Positions 8,282 to 17,892 of a stretch of DNA of 64,000 nucleotides are shown in pieces. The DNA is from an uncultured Chitinophagaceae bacterium. Its GTDB lineage: Bacteria > Bacteroidota > Bacteroidia > Chitinophagales > Chitinophagaceae. Below the pieces are notes generated by a model that was not told the DNA's origin, ran no database searches, and was given only the letters and a program-made list of their open reading frames with translations. The translations under genes were made by a program, and so were the position numbers. The DNA lies in assembly GCA_937862815.1 (NCBI GenBank), contig CALMED010000038.1:62001-126000 (forward strand), read 5' to 3'. Each line of letters begins with the position of its first letter. Within the stretch, counting starts at the first letter, position 1.

Positions 8282-10174
8282 TCAATACGCCATGTGAACC
8301 AACTCGCGGTAATCCTCTACACTGCCCCCGTTTAAGCAGGTTTCAATGATCCGACGGCCGGTAGGGTTCAGGTCAGACGTGAGATACTGTTGCAGCTCCC
8401 GACGGAAAAAATTATATAAAATATCCGCACCGGCATCATAGCCTTCGGTACCCACTTCGGTCTGCCTGTACACTTTCAGCAACCGGGTGGGGATCTTTTC
8501 CCCTTCAATGGTAATATAATTGAACTCGTAGCCCAGGAGCGGGCAACGGGCCACCTGGTACTGCTCGGGCCGCAACTTGGCATTGCCCCGGCGGGTGAGG
8601 TATTCCCGCATCAGCAGCTGGGGTTTAAAGCCCACTTTCCAGGCGCCGATGTACTGGTTGGGCACCAGGGTGTAGCGGGTGCGGGGTGTTTGCATGATCT
8701 GCTCCAGTAAAATATTGGCATGCTGGATGCGCTTGCCCGTGGCAAAGGGCCAGTACGAGCCCACGCCTTCGCTGCCCATGCCGCCGCCGTCCACAATGCT
8801 GGGATTGGCATGCCCGCGGGGCGCCACCAGCCGCCACAGCCAGGCCAGCGCCGGGGGCAGCACATGAAACAGGCCAAGGATCCCGTAAGTGGGATTTTCT
8901 TTTGTACAGGGCGGCGTGCGTACGCCGAAACTGCGTACATCAATATTTACCGTACCATCAATCACGTTGGGTACGATGGCCCGCGGCACAATGACACGGG
9001 GGTTGGGGCAAGGTTTGCCCGGACTGTCCTCGGTATGGTTCCAGATGAGTGCAGTGGAGCCGGGGTTCGACTGGATGTTTAAAAACAGCAGGGGTTGTTT
9101 GGGTTTGATGGTAAGTTTTTCCAGGTTGGGGTCGTCGCCGTAATCGGTAATGCTGTCCACCCGTATAAACCAGGCGTTCTCCGCATCCAGTACCGTCAGT
9201 TTTCCCGGGGTGTTCTGCAGGGAGGGATGGCACAGCGCCATATCATCCGTTACCGGGTAAAACGAGCAGAACAGCGCTAGATGGATTACCCGCTTATCGC
9301 CGTTCACCGAATTGGTGCCCACCAGGATCTCGCCGTTCTTCTCCCGCACAATGCCCTGCAGCATTTCGCTCTTGCCGCCGCCGCTGGCGCCTTCGTGCAT
9401 AAAGGTGGTGATGTTGTCATACGGACTGGCCACCTGCACCGTGGAACAGTGTGCCGTCACCCAGCCTTCTTTTTCGCCCTTGGTAAGCAGGGCGCCATAG
9501 AGACCTTTCTTGGCGCTGGGGCCGGGATAGAGGTTGTACGAAAAGATTTCATGCAAATTGTTACCCCGCTTGTGCACCACAATCTGCTTGCCGTTGAAAT
9601 GCGTGTGCCGGAAGGTGGGCGCCACGTAGATAGCCGATTCAATTACAAAATCATCGGGCAGTTCGTTGTGCGGTATGATTTGTTGCAGCATGGCCAGGCC
9701 CATGGCAAAAAAGCCCGCGTTGGCCGGGGCAATGGCAATGCCGCCGGAGCCGATGTGATCTCTTCCGGCAAAGTAGAAGAACACCGCCAGGTCCTGCGAC
9801 TCCAGCCAGGTAAGGGTTTCCTTGCGCAGATCGTCAAATTCATAACCGCACTGTTCGCGGAACCGCATTTTATCGGTGGGCTCGTCGTCGCCAATGAGCA
9901 TGGTGTCGGGGTCGCGGCGCCGCATGTAGGGGTCGGTGTAGTTGGCCGATACGCCGTTGGTTACCTTGTGCACAATTGCTTCGGTCACTACTTTGTTATC
10001 GGGCAAGGTGTATTGCACTTCGTATTGCAGACTGCCGGGACCGCCCACGGCAGCTTCGGCCAGTTGTTCCACGGTATCAAATACGCGGAACGATTTGCAG
10101 ATGTCAAGAATGGCCCGGGCATCTTCGGGCAAGGTTACTTTGCTGTTGTCCAGCACGTCAAATAGCTTGTTCAT
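8282..10174 (-). CDS. DUF4914-family protein with PEP-carboxykinase-like P-loop
   Basis: 630 residues from MNKLFDVLDNSK (ATG ending at 10174); an in-frame start 32 codons earlier gives an implausible low-complexity N-terminus. The protein is soluble, with no signal or membrane segment. Residues 261-271 are EGASGGGKSEM, a Walker-A-like loop resembling the kinase loop of ATP-dependent PEP carboxykinase. Nearby His and Asp residues and a cluster of beta-rich blocks fit that fold. I recognise it as DUF4914, whose reaction is unknown to me; phosphotransfer on a small carboxylate is a guess. It stands alone, convergent to tonB. Confidence 0.8.
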   Translation of the reverse strand: MNKLFDVLDNSKVTLPEDARAILDICKSFRVFDTVEQLAEAAVGGPGSLQYEVQYTLPDNKVVTEAIVHKVTNGVSANYTDPYMRRRDPDTMLIGDDEPTDKMRFREQCGYEFDDLRKETLTWLESQDLAVFFYFAGRDHIGSGGIAIAPANAGFFAMGLAMLQQIIPHNELPDDFVIESAIYVAPTFRHTHFNGKQIVVHKRGNNLHEIFSYNLYPGPSAKKGLYGALLTKGEKEGWVTAHCSTVQVASPYDNITTFMHEGASGGGKSEMLQGIVREKNGEILVGTNSVNGDKRVIHLALFCSFYPVTDDMALCHPSLQNTPGKLTVLDAENAWFIRVDSITDYGDDPNLEKLTIKPKQPLLFLNIQSNPGSTALIWNHTEDSPGKPCPNPRVIVPRAIVPNVIDGTVNIDVRSFGVRTPPCTKENPTYGILGLFHVLPPALAWLWRLVAPRGHANPSIVDGGGMGSEGVGSYWPFATGKRIQHANILLEQIMQTPRTRYTLVPNQYIGAWKVGFKPQLLMREYLTRRGNAKLRPEQYQVARCPLLGYEFNYITIEGEKIPTRLLKVYRQTEVGTEGYDAGADILYNFFRRELQQYLTSDLNPTGRRIIETCLNGGSVEDYRELVHMAY

Positions 10175-10652
10175 ATTGGTTTTGTTACTGTTGTGATCGT
10201 TGTTTGCGTGGCAGGCAAAGGTGGTAGCGTTTGCTGCAAACGGGGTGCCGTTGTGAAGCGGTGTAGCCAATTATTGCAGCGTCAATGCTGGCCGTTGTTT
10301 GGCCGGCTATTGGAAGGCATAAAGGTATTGCAGGCGTTGAGCATTGCGAAGCCGATGGGGATGATTGGCGTCAGCCGGACAGGTTTTTTTGGTTAGGATT
10401 TCTCCGTCCCAATCTGTTTCGTGCACATGTGTTGCAGGGGGGATGCATGCAGGGACACGGTTTTTGCGCAATGTATAACCTGTAGTTGTAGCAGGAGGCT
10501 TTCCATGGGGCCTGTCACTCCTTCCCTGAATTTTTCCATATGCGGGCTGAAGGAGAATGTGGTAAGCTGCAAAATGCGGGCGGTGATGTGATAAAATGAG
10601 ACAAGCAAAATGCGGCTGGCCGACGGGAGAGCCTGGTGCAGCCGGGGTATTA
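10175..10652. other. Gene-free interval upstream of the DUF4914 gene
   Basis: No credible gene. It holds the promoter region of the leftward DUF4914 gene and leads into the direct repeat that starts at about 10653. A minus-strand open frame spanning 10307-10714 has no family resemblance and runs into the repeat. Confidence 0.5.
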
Positions 10653-10909
10653 CGGCGCCGGAAAACCAATCCTGCAGCGTTCCTTTTTAAAAATGAATCA
10701 ACTCCGGCCATCACAGGCCTGCGTCCCGAAAAAGGCGGCCGTTACCGCTGAAGAGCCGTATGGACCGGGGGTGTCGGGTTAAAGATCCCTGCCATGGAGG
10801 GGGGGAGGTTCTGCGGGGCTGTGGGTGAAATGAAATGAAGCCAGCCATTCAGGCCATTTTATAACGACACGCAGGAGTTCCCCGCTTTACTCGGTTGTAC
10901 GTACGTGTC
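10653..10909 (+). repeat. Long direct repeat, left copy, flanking the acyltransferase island
   Basis: About 257 bp that match 13634-13889 closely and in the same orientation. Shared landmarks are GCCGGAAAACCAATCCTGCA, CATCACAGGCCTGCGTCCCG, GGCGGCCGTTACCGCTGAAG or its near match, GTTCTGCGGGGCTGTGGGTG and ACGACACGCAGGAGTTCCCC. The last 20 or so bases overlap the 3' end of the SGNH gene. No conserved reading frame explains the match. Confidence 0.9.
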
Positions 10910-11828
10910 TGTTTTTTTCCATTAATTCAATCAGGGCCTTATTAAAAATCCGGATACCATTTTGATTTAAATGATGAGAATCGTAAAAATGTAAAGAATC
11001 ATTCAAAGCGATTATTTTATTGAAGTTATAATAAGTTGAATATTCCTGCATTACGCTGTCAAAATAGCTCATGTTAATATAACTTTCGTAATTCGCTTTT
11101 GGAATAGGGGCATAAACCAAAACTATTTTTATTCCTTTTTCAGTAAGCATTTGAATTATTTCAGAAAAGGATCTGATCTGGTAATCTCTCAAATAAACCT
11201 CTTTTTTTTCAAAATCTTCAGGCTGATAATAATTAATCTCTTTTTCGACAAACCCGCCGGGGATGTATTTGTCATTGTCTTTTATTATGGGTTCCTTGTA
11301 ATTCGCATTTAGCCCAAGTAAATCACGTGTAAAGCCATAAAGTAAGGTGTTGTATGTCTTGATATTATTGATTTTCAAAGCCATTTTTAATGAATTAAAA
11401 TCATTTTTGTCGTTAGCAATCAAGTCAAGAGATGATTCAACGCCGTCTATAAAAAATGTTGCCGGATAAACTTCATATATTACCAGCCTGGGATTTAGTT
11501 TGTCTAAATATCTGTCTAGCAACACCTTTGTTTGAACCGGTGTTTGGGCACTGGAGCCCAAATTAAAAGTTTTGTATCCTTTTTCTGCAAAAATTCTGGT
11601 GTCAAAACCCCGGTAGGCGTGCGATGAACCTAAGAATAATATATCGACTTCACCGTATTTTTTTAATTCAGATAATCTTGTAAACAAATGTCCGTATGAA
11701 CCAATCCTGTAACTGATATTTGGTTTAAACGATATGGGTGCATAACGTCCCCAGATGCTTACAGCAACAATATGAAATATTGAAGAGAAGAGCAGAAATA
11801 TTATTACTTTGAGAATAAAATTTTTCAC
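10887..11828 (-). CDS. SGNH-hydrolase-like protein, partner of the MBOAT acyltransferase
   Basis: 313 residues. An N-terminal hydrophobic helix (about 7-28) anchors or exports the protein. The SGNH blocks are visible: ILFLGSSHAYRGFD with the nucleophile serine in GSSHA, the NLGSSAQTPVQ block, and the catalytic Asp/His pair in FYDSHHLNQNG near the C-terminus. Such proteins work with MBOAT O-acyltransferases to acetylate or de-acetylate exported polysaccharides, like AlgX/AlgJ in alginate acetylation. The gene starts 8 bases after the MBOAT gene ends, so they are co-transcribed. The region is visibly AT-rich, unlike its surroundings, and sits between long direct repeats, which suggests transfer. 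Confidence 0.85.
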   Translation of the reverse strand: MKNFILKVIIFLLFSSIFHIVAVSIWGRYAPISFKPNISYRIGSYGHLFTRLSELKKYGEVDILFLGSSHAYRGFDTRIFAEKGYKTFNLGSSAQTPVQTKVLLDRYLDKLNPRLVIYEVYPATFFIDGVESSLDLIANDKNDFNSLKMALKINNIKTYNTLLYGFTRDLLGLNANYKEPIIKDNDKYIPGGFVEKEINYYQPEDFEKKEVYLRDYQIRSFSEIIQMLTEKGIKIVLVYAPIPKANYESYINMSYFDSVMQEYSTYYNFNKIIALNDSLHFYDSHHLNQNGIRIFNKALIELMEKNRHVRTTE

Positions 11829-11835
11829 AGAAAAC

Positions 11836-13302
11836 CTAAAATTGAAAATAAATAAATGGGGATTCGGCTGATGGCATGAACATGCCTATTAAAAAAATTA
11901 TTATAAAATAAAACGACCATCTTATTGGGCGATACCAATTTTCTCCAATATGTGCGAGGGCATATTCTCCTTCTCTTCCAATCCATTCAACTATTATGAA
12001 GAATAATAACAGGGCCGGTAGTGCTAATCCTATTTTGGAATTAACCAAATGAATTGTCTGAACGTAACCGTTTTTAGTTCCCAGGCCTCCAATCATATCT
12101 CGTATGAAATGCCAGGCATGACCAATATTTTCCGCTCTAAAAAATATCCAGGCAAAAACCGTTAATAAGAACGTAACTATAATTGACGACAACTCTCTGA
12201 AGTTTGGCACAAGCTTCCCTAATGCCACAGTTTCTAAATTATTACGATTGTTGTTTGTCAATAGCAATGGCAGAAAATAAATGGCATTTAGCGCACCCCA
12301 GGCTATAAATGTCCAATTTGCACCGTGCCAAAAGCCGCTGACAATAAAAATAATAAAAGTGTTTCTGACCTTCATCCCGGTTCCTCCCCGGCTTCCGCCC
12401 AATGGTATATAGAGGTAATCTCTGAACCAGGTTGAGAGAGAAATGTGCCATCGTCGCCAGAATTCTGCAATATCTCTTGAAAAATAGGGAAAGTTGAAGT
12501 TTCGCATCAGGTCAAACCCAAATAGTCTGGAAGACCCAATTGCAATATCCGAATAGCCTGAAAAGTCTCCGTAAATCTGAAACGCAAAGAATAATGCACC
12601 AAGAGCCAATGTGCTTCCGGAATAATCTGCCGAATTATTGAAAATCAGGTTTGCATATTCGGCACAGCTGTCAGCAATTACAATCTTTTTAAACAGACCC
12701 CAAAGAATCTGTCTCATTCCATCAACTGCCAGTAAATAATTAAAAGATCTTTTTTTGTAAAATTGCGGGAGTAAGTGTGCTGCTCTTTCGATAGGTCCGG
12801 CAACCAATTGAGGAAAAAAGCTTACAAATGCTGCAAATGCTATAAAGTCTGTTGTGGGTACAAGTTTTCGTTTATAAACGTCAACGCTGTAACTCAATGT
12901 CTGGAACGTATAAAAGCTGATGCCAACGGGTAAAATGATGTTTAAAGTATTCGCCTGTATTTCTGTTCCAAAAAATGTAAAGGCGGTGATAAAGTTTTCA
13001 AGAAAAAAGTTATAGTATTTGAAAAAGCCAAGGAATCCAAGATTCACCACAATGCTTGTCCAGAGTAACATCTTCCTTATTGTCTGATTTTCCTGCTTTT
13101 GAAGCCCCGCTCCCACCACATAGTCTACAAGGGTGCTGAATAAAATAAGCGATAAAAACTTCCAATCCCACCAGCCGTAAAATATATAGCTTGTTATAAC
13201 TATAAGCGCGTTTTGCAGCTTCAGGTTTATGTTTGTAACAAACCAATAGAGAATAAAAACTATCGGTAAGAAAATTGCAAAGTCGATTGAATTAAAAAGC
13301 AT
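11836..13302 (-). CDS. MBOAT-family membrane-bound O-acyltransferase (AlgI-like)
   Basis: 488 residues with about ten or more membrane segments. The AlgI/DltB signature is present: FWRRWHISLSTWFRDYLYIP followed by LGGSRGG, and the catalytic-histidine block GFWHGANWTFIAWG. The family moves acyl groups across the inner membrane onto extracellular polymers. With the adjoining SGNH protein it makes a two-gene acylation module; the target is probably one of the organism's polysaccharides but no glycan gene is adjacent. Base composition is much more AT-rich than neighbouring genes. Confidence 0.93.
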   Translation of the reverse strand: MLFNSIDFAIFLPIVFILYWFVTNINLKLQNALIVITSYIFYGWWDWKFLSLILFSTLVDYVVGAGLQKQENQTIRKMLLWTSIVVNLGFLGFFKYYNFFLENFITAFTFFGTEIQANTLNIILPVGISFYTFQTLSYSVDVYKRKLVPTTDFIAFAAFVSFFPQLVAGPIERAAHLLPQFYKKRSFNYLLAVDGMRQILWGLFKKIVIADSCAEYANLIFNNSADYSGSTLALGALFFAFQIYGDFSGYSDIAIGSSRLFGFDLMRNFNFPYFSRDIAEFWRRWHISLSTWFRDYLYIPLGGSRGGTGMKVRNTFIIFIVSGFWHGANWTFIAWGALNAIYFLPLLLTNNNRNNLETVALGKLVPNFRELSSIIVTFLLTVFAWIFFRAENIGHAWHFIRDMIGGLGTKNGYVQTIHLVNSKIGLALPALLLFFIIVEWIGREGEYALAHIGENWYRPIRWSFYFIIIFLIGMFMPSAESPFIYFQF

Positions 13303-13633
13303 TTCTCTTTTCTATCCTTTTGTGTTTAGTTGAAGTGTCATTGTTACTCTCTGCATCACTGCCAATAATTTACGCCTTTGCGTTCAGGCGGGATTTTGAG
13401 CCTGTCTGCCCACTGGCAGGGTCTATACCGTCAACCCCGCACTAAAGTTGTATGGAAAAACCGCATGTGAATCCGCCTGCCGGAAGGGCAGGTTTATCAC
13501 CGTCACACCGCATGACGCAAAACCGCCGTGTGTGCCCTGCCAAGATACGCCAATGGTGAGAGAAAACAAGGCCCTTCACCCACGCTGAAGGGCATCGGAG
13601 GCAAACCAACTCGCTGTGTTTCGGGGCGGATTC
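13303..13633. other. Gene-free interval between the acyltransferase gene and the right repeat
   Basis: It holds several small inverted repeats, including GCCTGCCGGAAGGGCAGG (about 13470) and a perfect hairpin GCCCTTCA - 7 nt - TGAAGGGC at 13571-13593. The promoter of the leftward MBOAT gene should be within the AT-rich first 100 bases. No gene is supported. Confidence 0.5.
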
Positions 13634-13889
13634 CGGTGCCGGAAAACCAATCCTGCAACGTTCCCTTTTAATGATGAACCAACTCCGGCCATCACAGGCC
13701 TGCGTCCCGAACAAGACGGCCGTTACCGCTGAAGAGCTGTATGGACCGGGGTTGTCGGGTTGAAGATCCCTGCCATGGAAGGGGGTAGGTTCTGCGGGGC
13801 TGTGGGTGAAATGAAATGATGCCAGCCATTCAGGCCATTTTATAACGACACGCAGGAGTTCCCCGCTTTACTCAGTTGTGCGCTCGTGT
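13634..13889 (+). repeat. Long direct repeat, right copy, flanking the acyltransferase island
   Basis: Second copy of the 10653-10909 sequence, same orientation, with scattered substitutions and small indels (for example CCAATCCTGCAACGTTCCC against CCAATCCTGCAGCGTTCC). It ends 15 bases before the stop codon of the P-type ATPase gene. The two copies enclose about 2.7 kb that carries the SGNH and MBOAT genes. Confidence 0.9.
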
Positions 13890-13904
13890 TGAACATCGCC
13901 TCAG

Positions 13905-16613
13905 TCAATATTCCTCTGAACCTGTCAAATTCCTGCGTATCATTTTCTCGAAGTAGACGATAAAATAAAGTGCAAAGCCTGCTATTACGATTCTCACCCA
14001 CGACTGCATGCTTATAGGTGCCGAATTAAAAAGGTCGTTCATGAACGGTGCATGGATAAACAGAAGTTGAAGTGCCAGCATTGTGAATACTCCATAGTAT
14101 ACCCATTTATTTGAAAACCATCCGATTTCCCTGACTGACCTTCTTAAAGAGCGACAGTTGAACAGGTAAAAACCTTCTAAAACGATAAAGACGGTCGTAG
14201 CTACTGTTTGGGCTTCCGGCAGTTTGGCTCCCTGGGCTAATTCGTATTGGAACAAAGAGAATGCGGCCAACATGATTAAAGTACCTACCAGAAAAGTACG
14301 CATGATCAATGGAAAGGAAAGTATGGGTTTACCGGATGGGGTAGGTGGCCTGTCCATAATGCCCGGCTCTTTTGGTTCAAAGGTCAGCATCAAGCCGAGG
14401 CATATTGCGGTGGTCATATTGACCCATAAAATCTGCACAGGTGACAAAGGTAACTGTGTGCTCAAGGCAATACTGGCAAGAATGATAAGCCCTTCTCCAA
14501 GGTTGGTAGGAAGTGTCCATACGATGAACTTGGTAAGGTTGTCCAATACCCCCCGTCCTTCTTCCACTGCTGCTTCTATCGAGGCAAAATTGTCGTCAGT
14601 CAGTACCATGTCTGATGCATCTTTGGCTACTTCGGTTCCTGTAATGCCCATGGCCACCCCGATATTTGCTTGTTTCAGGGCCGGGCCGTCATTTACGCCA
14701 TCTCCGGTCATGGCTACCACCTTTCCTGCAGATTGCAGGGCTTTTACCAGGCGGAGTTTCTGATCCGGGCTTACCCGGGCAAACACCGAAACTTCTTCAG
14801 CAACTTTAAGAAATTCGTCATCGGAAAATTTCTGCAGTTGCAGCCCGGTAAGCGCTTTTAGTTTCCCGTTCTCCCTCCTTCCTGTTATCCCCAGTTGATT
14901 GGCGATGGTAGCAGCCGTGAGTGCATGGTCACCTGTTATCATCTTCACCTGAATACCGGCCTGCTGGCACAACTTCACCGCTTTGATGGCTTCTTCACGC
15001 GGAGGATCAATCATCCCCTGAAGCCCTGTGAAAATCATTTCTCCGGCCACGTCTTCATGCTTCAATTCATTCCCGGAAGCATCAAATTCTTTAATTGCAA
15101 AGGCCAATACGCGGAGGCCTTCAGCCGCCATTTCTTCGGCACATTTCAGGATAGTGGATTTATCAATGGGAAGGACTTCGCCTTGGTCGTTCATCATAAA
15201 ACCGGAAGAAGCAAGTACAGCTTCCAGCGAACCTTTCAGGAAAACAATATTTTTTTCTGCCTTGTGAAGGGTAGCCATGTACTGGTATTCCGACTGGAAA
15301 GGAATTTCATCAAGCCGGGGGAAATATTGTTCGATATAATGATCGCGGATGCCGGCTTTTTCTGCTACGCTGATCAAGGCTGCTTCCGTTGGATCGCCTT
15401 CGACCGCCCATCTGCCTTCTGATTCCACTATCCGGCTATTGTTGCAAAGTACGCCTCCGCGAAGGAGTAAATGAAGGGCCGGCTTTTCATTTAATGATAC
15501 ATTACCGGCCCTGAACAACACATTCCCTTCAGGCTTATAGCCAATGCCGGTTACGTCAAACCACTCACCACCGGCCATGATTCTTATTACCGTCATTTGG
15601 TTTTCGGTGAGCGTACCGGTTTTGTCGGAGCAGATTACATTGGTACTTCCCAGCGTTTCAACGGCCACAAGTTTGCGAATGATGGCTCTTCTTTTTGCCA
15701 TTTTTGCCACACCTATAGCCAGCATAATGGTAACAGCAGCAGGCAATCCTTCAGGAATGGCCCCCACCATCAGGGCTACTGCCACCATAAAAGCATCACC
15801 AAGGCTATCGCCCCTGAGGTAGGCTACTCCCAAAATTAAAAATGCGAATATCAAAATTACCCATAACAGGGTTTGACTGAACTTTTTGATCTTCAGGGTA
15901 AGAGGTGTGTCGAGCTCTTCGGCTGTGGAGATAGAGGTATTTATTTTACCTACTTCGGTTTGGTCTCCTGTGGTTGTCACTATCCCTCTTGCTGAGCCAT
16001 ACGTTACCACGGTTGCGGCAAAACCCATATTATGGCGGTCGCCAACCATGGCTGCTTCATCAGCAAGGTCTGTGTTCTTTTCGGTAGCTACCGACTCTCC
16101 CGTTAGTGCCGACTCATCCACCTGAAGGTCGCGGACGCGGAATAGTCGAAGGTCAGCCGGTATTTTATCTCCGGCCTGCAGCACTACCAGATCACCCGGC
16201 ACCAGTTCCTCACTGTTTATCTGGCTTTGTTTTCCATTCCGTATGACGGTGGCAGAAGTACTCATGCTTTTTGCAAGCGCATCAATTGCTTTGAGTGCTT
16301 TTGTTTCCTGAACATAGCCAATGACGGAATTGGTAAGAACTACGGCAAAAATCACAATAGCATCCGTGTACTCCTGCAGCAACAAAGTAATAAGGGTAGC
16401 TGCCAGCAAGATGTAAATCAGGGGTTGGTGAAACTGGAGCAGGAACCTCACCAGGCTGCTTTGCTGCTTTTTGGAGGTAATAAGGTTTTTACCCCACTGT
16501 TGCAAGCGTTCTTCTACCTGTTTATCCGACAGCCCATTATTAATATCTGCATCCAAAAACCCAACTACCTGTTCAGCGGAAATCGAGTGCCAGATTTTTT
16601 TCAGATTGTCCAT
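13905..16613 (-). CDS. P-type cation-transporting ATPase (type II, calcium-pump-like)
   Basis: 902 residues. An N-terminal cation-ATPase domain is followed by ALTGESVATEKNT in the actuator domain, VGAIPEGLPAAV in M4, the phosphorylated aspartate in CSDKTGTLTENQM (about residue 329), and the hinge MTGDGVNDGPALKQANIGVA. Ten membrane helices are expected. PEGL and length point to the SERCA/PMCA-like type II group. In M6 the pump has WVNMTTAICLGL, so the aspartate that binds calcium in SERCA (VNLVTDG) is replaced by alanine. Ion specificity is therefore uncertain. It diverges from the ABC permease gene. Confidence 0.93.
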   Translation of the reverse strand: MDNLKKIWHSISAEQVVGFLDADINNGLSDKQVEERLQQWGKNLITSKKQQSSLVRFLLQFHQPLIYILLAATLITLLLQEYTDAIVIFAVVLTNSVIGYVQETKALKAIDALAKSMSTSATVIRNGKQSQINSEELVPGDLVVLQAGDKIPADLRLFRVRDLQVDESALTGESVATEKNTDLADEAAMVGDRHNMGFAATVVTYGSARGIVTTTGDQTEVGKINTSISTAEELDTPLTLKIKKFSQTLLWVILIFAFLILGVAYLRGDSLGDAFMVAVALMVGAIPEGLPAAVTIMLAIGVAKMAKRRAIIRKLVAVETLGSTNVICSDKTGTLTENQMTVIRIMAGGEWFDVTGIGYKPEGNVLFRAGNVSLNEKPALHLLLRGGVLCNNSRIVESEGRWAVEGDPTEAALISVAEKAGIRDHYIEQYFPRLDEIPFQSEYQYMATLHKAEKNIVFLKGSLEAVLASSGFMMNDQGEVLPIDKSTILKCAEEMAAEGLRVLAFAIKEFDASGNELKHEDVAGEMIFTGLQGMIDPPREEAIKAVKLCQQAGIQVKMITGDHALTAATIANQLGITGRRENGKLKALTGLQLQKFSDDEFLKVAEEVSVFARVSPDQKLRLVKALQSAGKVVAMTGDGVNDGPALKQANIGVAMGITGTEVAKDASDMVLTDDNFASIEAAVEEGRGVLDNLTKFIVWTLPTNLGEGLIILASIALSTQLPLSPVQILWVNMTTAICLGLMLTFEPKEPGIMDRPPTPSGKPILSFPLIMRTFLVGTLIMLAAFSLFQYELAQGAKLPEAQTVATTVFIVLEGFYLFNCRSLRRSVREIGWFSNKWVYYGVFTMLALQLLFIHAPFMNDLFNSAPISMQSWVRIVIAGFALYFIVYFEKMIRRNLTGSEEY

Positions 16614-16818
16614 AAATTATCTAAAAGTTTAATGAGCAGTAAAACTGAAGGCTCCCCTTTTTTGTACAGTTTAAAAGTAGAGTTTTTTCATCATTGACCA
16701 CCCACCGATCTTCCCGGGTTCGTTGAATAACAGCTCCGTGAAGACCGGTTTTAAGGCTTCCGGGCCCGCTCTGCATCCATCCCTCGCCTGTCTGCCGCTT
16801 TCGTCCTATTTTTATCCG

Positions 16819-17892
16819 GTGCAACCCACCACCACCCATAACAGGTCCGCCTTCCTGCGCCGCCTCCTCCGCAACCGGGGCGCGGGCTTTGGCATGGTGG
16901 TGATTGCCGCCGCCTTCCTCAGCGCCCTTTTTGCATACGCCCTGGCCCCCGATCATACGCCCGATGCCAACCGCATACTTGTGGAACTGGCCGCCCGCAA
17001 ACCCGGCTTCCGGCAACAGTTTTACCTCCAGCCCAAACCCGGTACAACCCCGGCCGGCAACTGGCTGCAGGGCCGCAGGGATGCCGTTACTTACATTCCC
17101 GTACAAAGCTGGGCACGGCAAGGCGACAACCTGCTGCTGCAACGCTACGTAGATGAAGGCGTGACCGAGTCCCTGCTGGTACCCCTGCACGGACAGGAAC
17201 CGGCCGCCCTGCTTACCCACAAAACGTTCTGGCTGGGCACCGATAAGTTTGGCCGCGACATCCTCAGCCGCCTCCTCATCGGCACCCGCGTGAGCCTGGG
17301 TGTGGGAGCGGTGGCCGTGCTGCTGTCGCTGACCATTGGCATCTTCCTGGGCGCCCTCGCCGGCTATTACCGCGGCCGCACCGACGCCCTTGTTATGTGG
17401 CTGGTGAATGTGGTATGGAGTATGCCCACCCTGCTGCTGGTGTTTGGCATTACCCTGGCCCTGGGCAAGGGCTACTGGCAGGTGTTCTTTGCGGTGGGGC
17501 TTACCCTCTGGGTGAACGTGGCCCGTCTCGTACGCGGACAGGTACTCGCTCTCCGCGAACTTAGCTACGTGGAGGCCGCCCGGGCCATGGGCTTCTCACA
17601 GGCCCGCATCATCATCCGGCACATCCTGCCCAACATCCTGGGGCCCGTGCTGGTGATCGCCGCCGGCAACTTCGCCACGGCCATCGTCATTGAAGCGGGC
17701 CTCAGCTTCCTGGGTCTGGGTGTGCAACCTCCCCAGCCCAGCTGGGGCCTCATGATGAAGGAACACTACAACTTCATCATCACAAACAACCCCGTGCTGG
17801 CGCTGGCGCCCGGCCTCGCCATCATGCTGCTCGTGCTGGCCTTCAACCTCCTGGGCAACGGCCTGCGGGACGCGCTGGATGTGAGGGGATAA
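16819..17892 (+). CDS. ABC transporter inner-membrane permease (DppC/OppC-like)
   Basis: 358 residues if it starts at the GTG at 16819 (MQPTTTHNRSAFLRRLLRNR); a TTG at 16723 would add 32 residues of poor quality. A first membrane helix (about 23-45) is followed by a periplasmic insertion of about 110 residues with LGTDKFGRDILSRLLIGTRVSLGVG, the usual start of the permease core. The EAA loop reads YVEAARAMGFSQARIIIRHILPNILGP. The family imports oligopeptides or nickel with a DppB-type partner, a binding protein and ATPases, none of which are here. Orphan dppC genes occur in Bacteroidota; the substrate is unknown. Confidence 0.9.
   Translation: MQPTTTHNRSAFLRRLLRNRGAGFGMVVIAAAFLSALFAYALAPDHTPDANRILVELAARKPGFRQQFYLQPKPGTTPAGNWLQGRRDAVTYIPVQSWARQGDNLLLQRYVDEGVTESLLVPLHGQEPAALLTHKTFWLGTDKFGRDILSRLLIGTRVSLGVGAVAVLLSLTIGIFLGALAGYYRGRTDALVMWLVNVVWSMPTLLLVFGITLALGKGYWQVFFAVGLTLWVNVARLVRGQVLALRELSYVEAARAMGFSQARIIIRHILPNILGPVLVIAAGNFATAIVIEAGLSFLGLGVQPPQPSWGLMMKEHYNFIITNNPVLALAPGLAIMLLVLAFNLLGNGLRDALDVRG

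Noticed and set aside
10307..10714. A 135-codon minus-strand frame entering the left direct repeat
   Set aside because: The right repeat copy does not keep the same frame (its open frame, 13442-13714, differs), so the repeat does not encode a conserved protein.
10887..13302. Alginate biosynthesis locus
   Set aside because: Only an AlgI-like MBOAT and an SGNH protein are present; no polymerase or export genes for alginate are here, so the acylated polymer cannot be named.
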